DNA from: CAYGAW01 sp964347945
GTDB taxonomy: Bacteria > Chloroflexota > Anaerolineae > UBA7937 > B3-Chlor
Assembly: GCA_964347945.1 (NCBI GenBank)
Contig: CAYGAW010000135.1
Span: 1-15,965, forward strand
DNA: 15,965 nucleotides
Reading direction: 5' to 3'
Positions 5,721-12,354 of the stretch are shown here, piece by piece. The translations under genes were made by a program, and so were the position numbers. A model generated the notes under the pieces. It was given only the letters and a program-made list of their open reading frames with translations. It did not search any database and was not told where the DNA came from. Within the stretch, counting starts at the first letter, position 1, and every line of letters starts with the position of its first letter.

Positions 5721-7424
5721 ATGTTTAGCAAGAGACATTTGTGGATCACGTTGAGTCTTCTAGTTGTGGTGGCTATGGTGCTGCCCGCTTGCGCGCCCCC
5801 TGCCACCCCGCTGCCACCTGAGGCGACCGAACCGCCGCCACCACCTGAGGCCTCTCCCACGCCACCACCGCCTGAGGCCACAGAACCGCCACCGCCGCCA
5901 GAGAAGAGGGTTCTCAGGGTTACCTTTGCCTGGCCAACGTACATCGACCCCGCGGTGGGTTCTGACTTTTCCAGCACGTCCTCTCTCGTCAACTTGTATG
6001 ACACCCTAGTTTTCCCCAACACGGAGGGCGGCGTCGACCCCGCCGTGGCGGAGGACTGGGATGTCTCAGACGATGGCCTTACGTGGACGTTCTATCTCAA
6101 TGAAGGGATCAAGTTCCACAACGGGAGCGAACTGACGGCCAGCGATGTCGCCTTCAGCATGAACCGCATGCTGGAGATCGGAGAGGGGCTCGCCTATGTG
6201 TTCCTGGGTACCGTCGATAGCGCCAGCGCCGTCGACGACTACACGGTCGAGTTCACACTGGTCGAGCCGAGCGGGCTCTTCCTGATCAGCCTCATCCGCC
6301 TGTATATCCTCGACGAGCAGGAGGTGATGGACAACATCGTCACCCCAGGGCCTTACGGGGATAACGGCGACTATGGCAAGGAGTACCTGCTGACCCACGA
6401 CGCTGGCTCTGGGCCCTACATGGTTAAGGAGTTCCCTCTGGAAGAGTATCTGCTGATGGAGAAGTACGAGGACTGGTGGGGAGAGTTCGACGAGAACGCG
6501 CCCGACGAGGCTCGCTTCATCGCCACCACCGAGGCGGCTACCGTGCGCACCATGATGTCGCGGCAGGAACTGGAGATCACCGACCAGTGGCAGACGGTTG
6601 AGGCGCTGGAGGCGCTCGACGAGATCGAGGGCGTCGACATCATCGCCTTCCCGGTGCTCACCGAATTCTACTATATGATGAATACCAGGAAGCCGCCCTT
6701 GGACGACGTCCACTTCCGGCGGGCCGTGGCCTACGCGTTCGACTACGATGCCGCTGTGGGCCTGGAGTGGCCAGGCACCAAGCAATCCGTGGGGCCAGTC
6801 CCGGCGATCTGTGCGGGTCACAACCCGGATGTCTTCGTATTCGAGCGCGACCTTGACAAGGCACAGGAGGAATTGGCGCTATCGCCGTACGCCGATCAAC
6901 TCGATCAGTACCCCGTGGAAGTCCACTGGATCACCGAGGTACCTGCGGAGGAGAAGTGGGCCCTCCTCTTCCAGGCCAATATGGCTGAGATCGGGATCAA
7001 CGTCGAGATCGTCGGCACACCGTGGTTGTCCGTGGTCGAGGAGATGGCCAGCCAGGAGACGAGCCCTCACATCGTGACCATCTACGTCTCGGCTGACTTC
7101 CCCGAAGCGGGCTCCCTGCTGAAGGTGCGCTACCACTCCGACGCGGCCCCCACCTGGTCGCAGAACGAGTGGCTCTTGGACGATACGCTGGATGGTATGA
7201 TCGACGATGCTCTGGCCACCGTGGACGAGGAGGAGAGGTACGCGAAGTACAGGGATTTGCAGGATTACATCGTGGATCTCTGTCCGTCTCTCTTCCTGTA
7301 CGACCAGGTCCAGAAGCAGGCTGTCCAGACGGCCTATATCGATTGGCCTCCGGCCCGAGGAGAGGTTATCCCGGTCATGGGCTACACCATGTTCGCGGCC
7401 CGAATCGGGGTCACTGGGCCGTAG
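5721..7424 (+). CDS. Opp/Dpp-type ABC transporter substrate-binding lipoprotein (SBP family 5)
   Basis: A complete 567-residue extracytoplasmic lipoprotein that captures the substrate and delivers it to the permeases encoded next. The signal peptide is MFSKRHLWI plus a hydrophobic core and lipobox LPAC, so C24 would be lipidated. Residues 25-62 are an unstructured Pro/Glu/Thr linker, and the SBP_bac_5 fold starts at about residue 63 (RVLRVTFAWPTYIDPAVGSD). Family landmarks include VAEDWDVSDDGLTWTFYLNEGIKFHNG (in two parts), LTASDVAFSMNRML, GSGPYMVKEF and PLDDVHFRRAVAYAFDYD. Family members bind oligopeptides but also opines, nickel chelates, sugars and other small molecules, so the ligand is not fixed by sequence. 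The start is supported by AAGGAGG just upstream (5710-5716). A 16-bp hairpin follows the stop, as is common after binding-protein genes that must be expressed above their permeases. Confidence 0.95.
   Translation: MFSKRHLWITLSLLVVVAMVLPACAPPATPLPPEATEPPPPPEASPTPPPPEATEPPPPPEKRVLRVTFAWPTYIDPAVGSDFSSTSSLVNLYDTLVFPNTEGGVDPAVAEDWDVSDDGLTWTFYLNEGIKFHNGSELTASDVAFSMNRMLEIGEGLAYVFLGTVDSASAVDDYTVEFTLVEPSGLFLISLIRLYILDEQEVMDNIVTPGPYGDNGDYGKEYLLTHDAGSGPYMVKEFPLEEYLLMEKYEDWWGEFDENAPDEARFIATTEAATVRTMMSRQELEITDQWQTVEALEALDEIEGVDIIAFPVLTEFYYMMNTRKPPLDDVHFRRAVAYAFDYDAAVGLEWPGTKQSVGPVPAICAGHNPDVFVFERDLDKAQEELALSPYADQLDQYPVEVHWITEVPAEEKWALLFQANMAEIGINVEIVGTPWLSVVEEMASQETSPHIVTIYVSADFPEAGSLLKVRYHSDAAPTWSQNEWLLDDTLDGMIDDALATVDEEERYAKYRDLQDYIVDLCPSLFLYDQVQKQAVQTAYIDWPPARGEVIPVMGYTMFAARIGVTGP
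5793..5906 (+). repeat. Proline-rich linker with internal repeats in the binding lipoprotein
   Basis: Codons 25-62 after the lipidated Cys encode repeated PPPPPE/EATE units. At the DNA level CCTGAGGC recurs three times, each followed by Pro-rich codons. It tethers the binding domain to the membrane and is the kind of length-variable spacer often seen in Chloroflexota lipoproteins (family knowledge, not proven here). Confidence 0.75.
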
Positions 7425-7446
7425 GTGCTACACATTCGCTAACGTC

Positions 7447-7484
7447 GAGCCCCTGAGGGGCCCATTGAGGCCCCTCAGGGGCTC
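7447..7484 (+). other. Perfect 16-bp intercistronic hairpin after the binding-protein gene
   Basis: GAGCCCCTGAGGGGCC (7447-7462) and GGCCCCTCAGGGGCTC (7469-7484) are exact reverse complements around the loop CATTGA. No T-tract follows, and the next gene starts 27 nt later with its own AGGAG. The likely role is to block 3' exonuclease and partly reduce read-through, so that lipoprotein mRNA outlasts permease mRNA. Each arm also contains CCCCTGAGGGG, itself almost palindromic. Confidence 0.8.
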
Positions 7485-7511
7485 CACCTGGGTTTCATCA
7501 TCGAGGAGAAG

Positions 7512-8540
7512 ATGAGTTTCATTACTTTCCTTGGTCGTCGCGCCGTCCATTCCGTCTTTGTGGTATTCGGTCTCTCCGTATTGATCTTCATCATCGCCCG
7601 CATCATGCCCGGCGATCCGGCGCGGATGGCCGTGGGCCCCAGGGCGCCCCAGTGGGTGGTTGACAACCTGCGCGAGCAGATGCACCTAGACCAACCCCTG
7701 CACATCCAATACTTCTATTGGCTCCGCGATGCCATGCGGGGGGATTTCGGCATCTCCCTGGTGACGCGGCGTCCGGTGGCCGACGACATCAGGGAGTTCT
7801 TCCCGGCCACGTTGGAATTGGCCCTCTTCGCGGGCGTGATAAATGGGGCGGGGGGGATCATCCTGGGAACCATCTCTGCCTGGCGGAAGGACAGCTGGGT
7901 GGACAACGTGGTCCGGGTCATCTCCTACCTGGGAGTGGTGACCCCTTCTTTCATCTTTGCCGTCCTCTTCCTCTTAGTTTTCGGCATGACCTTGGAGTGG
8001 ATGCCAACCATGGGCAGGCTCAGCCCCGAGATCGCCAAGCCGGCTTCAATCACGGGTCTCCTCACCATTGATTCTCTGCTCGCTGGCAATCCTAGCGCCT
8101 TCCTCGACGCCTCCTGGCACCTCATTCTCCCCGCAGTGGCTTTGGCTCTGGGAGGCATGTCGCAGGAGGCGCGCATTACGCGTTCCACTATGTCCGACAA
8201 CCTCACCAAGGACTACATCGCCTCCGAACGTTCTCTCGGCATCCCAGAGAGCGTGATCATGCGGAGCTTTCTGCTCAAACCTTCTCTCATTCCCACCGTG
8301 TCCATTCTGGGCCTCGATTTTGCAGCCACCATAGGTAACGCCTTCCTGGTGGAGTTGATATTCAACTGGCCCGGCATCTCTCGATACGGCATAAACGCCA
8401 TGCTGCGCAAAGATCTGAATGCCATATCAGCGGTCATCCTCATCCTGGGGGTGGTCTTCATCTTGACAAATATCGGGGTCGACATCGTCGTCGCCAGGCT
8501 GGATCCGCGGATCCGATTGGGAGTGGGAAGGAGCGAATAG
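7512..8540 (+). CDS. ABC transporter permease, DppB/OppB type
   Basis: A complete 342-residue inner-membrane permease that forms one half of the translocation channel. The N-terminal membrane segment (about residues 11-33) is followed by the typical external stretch GDPARMAVGP and LREQMHLDQPLHIQYFYWL, MRGDFGISLVTRRPV, and then five more hydrophobic segments. The cytoplasmic EAA-type loop that docks with the ATPases reads DYIASERSLGIPESVIMRSF, with ASERSLG in place of the more usual ARAKGL. Start ATG is preceded by GAGGAG. The next permease begins 4 nt after its stop. It is the standard second gene in an Opp/Dpp cassette. Confidence 0.95.
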   Translation: MSFITFLGRRAVHSVFVVFGLSVLIFIIARIMPGDPARMAVGPRAPQWVVDNLREQMHLDQPLHIQYFYWLRDAMRGDFGISLVTRRPVADDIREFFPATLELALFAGVINGAGGIILGTISAWRKDSWVDNVVRVISYLGVVTPSFIFAVLFLLVFGMTLEWMPTMGRLSPEIAKPASITGLLTIDSLLAGNPSAFLDASWHLILPAVALALGGMSQEARITRSTMSDNLTKDYIASERSLGIPESVIMRSFLLKPSLIPTVSILGLDFAATIGNAFLVELIFNWPGISRYGINAMLRKDLNAISAVILILGVVFILTNIGVDIVVARLDPRIRLGVGRSE

Positions 8541-8544
8541 CACG

Positions 8545-9450
8545 ATGGCAGCAGTGAATAGCAAGATGATGCCAGCGAAATCCCTGACCTGGGCCAAGAG
8601 GAGGGAGAACCTTCGGCGCAACTGGTACAAGTTCTCTCGCAACCGACTGTCCGTCGTCGGGCTGTCCACGGTGTTACTGGTGACCTTCTTGGCCCTCTTC
8701 GCTCCGGTGGTGGCCCCCTACCCAAAGCACGCCAGCGCTTTCGTCGATTTCGCCAACGCTAGCCGTCCACCCTGCCGGGAGTATCCCTTCGGGACCGATG
8801 TGGTGGGACGAGATATCTTGAGCCGGATCTTCTTCGGCTTCCGCTTCTCGCTGACCATGGGCGTGGTTGTTCTCAGCTTGGTTGTGCCTGTGGGGGTGAT
8901 ACTGGGGCTGGCGGCCGGCTATGCCCAGGGGACACGGCTGGACACGGTGATCATGCGCACCACCGACATCTTCCTGGCCATACCGTCGCTGGTGCTGGCC
9001 CTAGCTATCTGTTCCGTTCTCACTCCCAACTTATTCAATGCCATGCTAGCCGTCTCCCTCATGTGGTGGCCATGGTACGCCCGCCTCGTCTACGGACTGG
9101 CCTCCACTCTGCGGAACGAGTTCTTCGTCGCTTCGGCCGAGACCATGGGCGCGAGCAGATTTCATATCCTCTTTCGGGAGATCCTGCCCAATTGTATCTC
9201 GCCCATCTTCACCAAGATGAGCCTGGACATGGGTTGGGTCATCCTCATTGGCGCTTCACTCAGTTTCGTCGGGCTGGGCGTGCAACCGCCGCGGCCAGGC
9301 CTGGGAACCATGGTCGCCGATGGCTACAACTACCTGCCGGACCAGTGGTGGATTGCGGTCTTCCCCGCCCTGGCCATTGTGGTCGTTGTTCTAGGTTTCA
9401 ACCTGCTGGGGGACGGCCTGCGGGATATGTTGGCGGCTGAGGAGGTGTGA
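8545..9450 (+). CDS. ABC transporter permease, DppC/OppC type
   Basis: A complete 301-residue inner-membrane permease and partner of the preceding gene. An OppC_N segment (WYKFSRNRLSVVGLS plus the first membrane helix) is followed by the signature YPFGTDVVGRDILSRIFFG, a cluster of hydrophobic helices, and the EAA loop VASAETMGASRFHILFREIL. PRPGLGTMVADGYNYL near the C-terminus is also typical. The AAGGAG at 8529-8534 supports the ATG at 8545, 4 nt after the previous stop. The stop codon is separated by one base from the next start, so translation is probably coupled. Confidence 0.95.
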   Translation: MAAVNSKMMPAKSLTWAKRRENLRRNWYKFSRNRLSVVGLSTVLLVTFLALFAPVVAPYPKHASAFVDFANASRPPCREYPFGTDVVGRDILSRIFFGFRFSLTMGVVVLSLVVPVGVILGLAAGYAQGTRLDTVIMRTTDIFLAIPSLVLALAICSVLTPNLFNAMLAVSLMWWPWYARLVYGLASTLRNEFFVASAETMGASRFHILFREILPNCISPIFTKMSLDMGWVILIGASLSFVGLGVQPPRPGLGTMVADGYNYLPDQWWIAVFPALAIVVVVLGFNLLGDGLRDMLAAEEV

Positions 9451-9451
9451 C

Positions 9452-10450
9452 ATGGCGAAGGAGCTTTTGCTGGACATCAAGGACCTCTACGTTCACTTCG
9501 ACGTTTTCGGCGGCAGTCTAAAGGTCTTGGATGGTGTGTACTTCGTCGTGTATGGCGGTGAGAAGGTCGGGCTGGTGGGCGAGACCGGTTGCGGTAAGAC
9601 CACTACCATGAAGGCTGTCCTCCGGGTCCTACCCATGCCACCAGCACGGATCCCAGGAGGCGAGATCTTCTTCAAGGGTCGGGACATCCTGAAGATGAGT
9701 GGGCGGGAACTCTCGCAGGTGCGAGGCGAGGGGATTTCCATGGTCTTCCAGGATCCCACGGCAGCTCTCAACCCGGTCTTCACCATCGGTCAGCAACTCG
9801 GCGCAGCTGTGAAATACTCTGGTGCGGGGGATGCTAGGTCGTCCGGGAAGGAGATTCACCAGAGGGCCGTGTCCGCGTTGAAAGAGGTAGCCCTGCCCGA
9901 TGCGGAACGTCTGCTGAAGAACTACCCGTTCCAACTGAGTGGGGGCATGCGGCAGCGGGTCTGCATCGCCATGGCTGTGGCTGGGAGTCGGGAGCTGATC
10001 ATCGCCGACGAGCCAGGTACTTCCCTGGACGTCAGCATCCAGGACCAGATCCTGCGGCTGCTCAGGAGGCTGGCCGACGAGAGGAACACTTCCATCATTC
10101 TCATCACCCACACCCTGGGGGTGGTGCGAGAGATGGCTGACCGGGTCTACGTCATGTACGCCGGCAACATGGTGGAGGTGGCTCCCACGGACGAACTCTT
10201 CTCGCAGCCGCTGCACCCCTACACCCTGGGGCTGATGAATGCGGTCCCCAAATTGACCGGTGGAGGAATAGCCGGTGGGATCCCGGGTCGGATTCCCGAC
10301 TACCTTGACCCACCCGTTGGCTGTCGTTTCCATCCACGCTGTGATCGAGCCTGGGACGTTTGTAGGCAGGAGAAACCTCGCTTCTACCGGGTGAGCGAGG
10401 ACCACGAGGTAGCCTGCTTTCTCTACCGTCAGGAAGAAAAGGGAAGCTAG
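9452..10450 (+). CDS. ABC transporter ATP-binding protein, DppD/OppD type
   Basis: A complete 332-residue cytoplasmic ATPase that powers import. It has Walker A GETGCGKTT (43-51), Q-loop VFQDP (Q100), signature LSGGMRQR (162-169), Walker B ELIIADEP (D186, E187) and switch His H220 (ITHTLG). The C-terminal oligopeptide-transporter extension holds four cysteines (C291, C297, C304, C322) in CRFHPRCDRAWDVC and VACF. This is the pattern found in OppD/DppD proteins, some of which bind an iron-sulfur cluster. GAGGAGGTG immediately upstream overlaps the end of the permease gene. All catalytic residues are present, in contrast to the weak signature motif of its partner. Confidence 0.96.
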   Translation: MAKELLLDIKDLYVHFDVFGGSLKVLDGVYFVVYGGEKVGLVGETGCGKTTTMKAVLRVLPMPPARIPGGEIFFKGRDILKMSGRELSQVRGEGISMVFQDPTAALNPVFTIGQQLGAAVKYSGAGDARSSGKEIHQRAVSALKEVALPDAERLLKNYPFQLSGGMRQRVCIAMAVAGSRELIIADEPGTSLDVSIQDQILRLLRRLADERNTSIILITHTLGVVREMADRVYVMYAGNMVEVAPTDELFSQPLHPYTLGLMNAVPKLTGGGIAGGIPGRIPDYLDPPVGCRFHPRCDRAWDVCRQEKPRFYRVSEDHEVACFLYRQEEKGS

Positions 10451-10455
10451 AGAGT

Positions 10456-11445
10456 ATGATTACTGATCTTCTGACCGTCACCGACCTGAAGAAACACTTC
10501 ATCGTAGGACACAGCGGCATCCTGACACGACAGCCGATCACCGTTAAGGCGGTGGACGGCGTCTCCTTTGCTGTGCGGGAAGGGGAGACCTTCGGTCTGG
10601 TTGGCGAATCGGGCTCCGGGAAGAGCACTGTGGCCTATACCATCGTGGGGATGTACCAGCCGACTGAGGGCGACATCACTTTCCAGGGACAAAGCTTGTT
10701 CGAGGGAGGTAGGAAGCGTTCGGCGGCCGCGAAGAAAGAGATTCAGATCGTGTTCCAGGATCCGGGGTCGTCCTTGAACCCCAGGCGGACCATCAAACAA
10801 ATTGTGGAGCTGCCACTCCGGATTCATCAGTCGGATGGCGAGCTGTCGTCCAGGGTCGTTGAACTGTTGGAGATGGTCGAACTGCCGCCGGACTACATCC
10901 ACAAGTATCCGCAGATGTTGGGCGGTGGCGAGAAGCAGATGGTGGCTATCGCCAGGGCCTTGGCGACCAGCCCCTCTTTGGTCATCCTCGACGAGCCGAC
11001 CTCCGCCTTGGACGTGTCTATCCAAGCCAAGATCATCAACCTCCTCATCCGACTTCAGCAAGAGTTCGACCTTTCTTACCTGTTCATCACTCATGACCTG
11101 AGCCTGATGCGCAACGTGGCTTCCCGGGTAGCCATCATGTACCTGGGCAAGATCTGCGAGATCGCCGAGGCGGCTGAGTTTTTCCGCAACCCATATCACC
11201 CCTACACTCAGATGCTCCTGTCTTCCATCCCCGTGGTCTCAGCGGCAGAGGAGGAGCTCAAGCCCAAGAAGATCACCTCACGCGGTGAGATTCCCAGTCC
11301 GGTTGACGTCCCGACCGGGTGTAGTTTCCACCCGCGCTGTCCGGTGACGCAGGATCTCTGTTCAAAGGTGGATCCGATCATGGTCGAGGTAGAGAAGGGG
11401 CACATGGTCCGTTGCCATCAAATCAGCGGCGGACAAGGAGCATGA
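10456..11445 (+). CDS. ABC transporter ATP-binding protein, DppF/OppF type, with unusual signature motif
   Basis: A complete 329-residue ATPase and partner of the DppD-type protein. It has Walker A GESGSGKST (50-58), Q-loop VFQDP (Q101), Walker B LVILDEP (D179, E180), D-loop SALD and switch His H213 (ITHDLS). The ABC signature is LGGGEKQM (155-162) instead of the family's LSGGQRQR, so the Ser that contacts the ATP gamma-phosphate is Gly and the Gln is Glu. The C-terminal extension has C289, C295, C302 and C320 in GCSFHPRCPVTQDLC and VRC. The start ATG at 10456 lies 5 nt after the previous stop, with only a moderate purine-rich site (GGGAAG). It would form a heterodimer in which one of the two ATP sites is non-standard. 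Confidence 0.95.
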   Translation: MITDLLTVTDLKKHFIVGHSGILTRQPITVKAVDGVSFAVREGETFGLVGESGSGKSTVAYTIVGMYQPTEGDITFQGQSLFEGGRKRSAAAKKEIQIVFQDPGSSLNPRRTIKQIVELPLRIHQSDGELSSRVVELLEMVELPPDYIHKYPQMLGGGEKQMVAIARALATSPSLVILDEPTSALDVSIQAKIINLLIRLQQEFDLSYLFITHDLSLMRNVASRVAIMYLGKICEIAEAAEFFRNPYHPYTQMLLSSIPVVSAAEEELKPKKITSRGEIPSPVDVPTGCSFHPRCPVTQDLCSKVDPIMVEVEKGHMVRCHQISGGQGA

Positions 11446-11474
11446 GCGGCGCGACGACGGCCAAGCACTCTTGC

Positions 11475-11480
11475 GGGAGG
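11475..11480 (+). promoter_or_regulatory. Ribosome binding site that sets the start of the racemase-family gene
   Basis: GGGAGG lies 5 nt before the ATG at 11486. The in-frame TTG at 11471 would place this site inside the coding region, so the ATG is preferred. Confidence 0.7.
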
Positions 11481-11485
11481 TAGCT

Positions 11486-12271
11486 ATGAAGCAAAGGATT
11501 CTATACATCGATCCGGTAGGAAAGAGTCTGGTGGACGAGGGGCTTCAGTTCTTGATCGCCCAGAAGCGGCAGGAGACCGAGCTTGCGATGGTCAGCCTGC
11601 CTCGAGGCCCCGAACATGTGGAATACCGCTACTACGAGGCTTTGGTCCTGGTGGATATCTTGCACCTCATCAAAGAGGCGGAGAGTGAGGGTTTCGACGC
11701 CGCGATCATCGGCTGTTTCTACGATGTGGGCCTACAGGCGGCCCGGGAAGTGGCGGAGCGAATGCCGGTCATAGCTCCGTGCGAAGCATCCACCCATATC
11801 GCCTCGACGCTAGGAGATAAGTTCTCCATCATCGTGGGCCGCAGGAAATGGATCCCGGAGATGATGGAAAACGTGATCAGGTACGGCATGAAGGAGAGAC
11901 TGGCCTCCTTCAAGTCGGTTGACTTGGGGGTGCTCGAGTTCCACGAGGACGAGGAGGAAACAGCGCGGCGATTCAGAGAGGTCGCACGGGACGCCGTAGA
12001 ACGTGATGGTGCCGAAGTCCTCATCTTGGGTTGTACGGCCACCTACGGTTTCTATCAGGAACTCCAGGAGGAACTCGGCGTGCCTGTCTTGGACCCGATG
12101 ATCGCTGCCTTCAAGACCGCCGAGTTCGCGGCTGAACTGAAGAACCTCCTAGGGTGGAGTCACAGCAAGATAGGGGCCTATGAATCACCCCCGCCGGAGG
12201 AGTTCACCCCCTGGAGACTTGATGAGCAGTACGACTTCGGCGATATGAGGTCTTGGTTGCGGGGGAACTAA
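11486..12271 (+). CDS. Asp/Glu/hydantoin racemase superfamily protein (HyuE-like)
   Basis: A 261-residue cytoplasmic enzyme of the cofactor-free Asp/Glu racemase superfamily, which includes hydantoin racemase, maleate cis-trans isomerase and arylmalonate decarboxylase. The two catalytic cysteines sit in the expected places: C77 in AIIGCFYDVGLQAAREV and C183 in EVLILGCTATYGF. The pair C77/C183 closely matches the C76/C181 pair of hydantoin racemases (from memory), and a two-Cys arrangement argues for racemisation or isomerisation rather than decarboxylation. LGDKFSIIVGRRKW in the middle is also typical. Its position directly before hyuA and hyuB supports a hydantoin-racemase-type role. A maleate-isomerase-like role is the main alternative, given the NicX-like gene earlier in the operon. 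The protein is a little longer than the roughly 240 residues common in this group, with an extra C-terminal tail after about residue 225. Confidence 0.88.
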   Translation: MKQRILYIDPVGKSLVDEGLQFLIAQKRQETELAMVSLPRGPEHVEYRYYEALVLVDILHLIKEAESEGFDAAIIGCFYDVGLQAAREVAERMPVIAPCEASTHIASTLGDKFSIIVGRRKWIPEMMENVIRYGMKERLASFKSVDLGVLEFHEDEEETARRFREVARDAVERDGAEVLILGCTATYGFYQELQEELGVPVLDPMIAAFKTAEFAAELKNLLGWSHSKIGAYESPPPEEFTPWRLDEQYDFGDMRSWLRGN

Positions 12272-12341
12272 GGCTCCTTCGCGGGATATCTCCAGAAGAG
12301 CGGCTGGGCTGCGTCCGCAGGTCAGCCACAGATTTCATAGT

Positions 12342-12347
12342 AGAGGG
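12342..12347 (+). promoter_or_regulatory. Ribosome binding site that sets the start of hyuA
   Basis: AGAGGG is 7 nt before the ATG at 12355. The frame extends further upstream to a GTG at 12253 inside the previous gene, but that extension has no family similarity and this site places the start at the conserved MLRVATDIGGTFTD. Confidence 0.7.
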
Positions 12348-12354
12348 TATCAAT

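Noticed and set aside
6066..6821. A minus-strand open frame of about 250 codons inside the binding-protein gene
   Set aside because: It is a shadow frame of a GC-rich coding sequence. The composition (many H, V, L, R, P) and absence of a domain or ribosome binding site fit a non-coding antisense frame.
7447..7484. Intrinsic transcription terminator
   Set aside because: The stem is strong but no T-run follows, and the same operon clearly continues with the permeases, so a stability or partial read-through element is more likely.
12253..12354. Upstream extension of hyuA to a GTG inside the racemase gene, adding 34 residues
   Set aside because: The extension has no similarity to the family. 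The conserved N-terminus starts at ATG 12355 with AGAGGG 7 nt upstream.
12272..12354. Separate promoter for hyuAB
   Set aside because: The imperfect palindrome around GGGATATCTCC (12287-12297) is weak and no convincing -35/-10 pair was found; the gap is short and read-through from the racemase gene is simpler.
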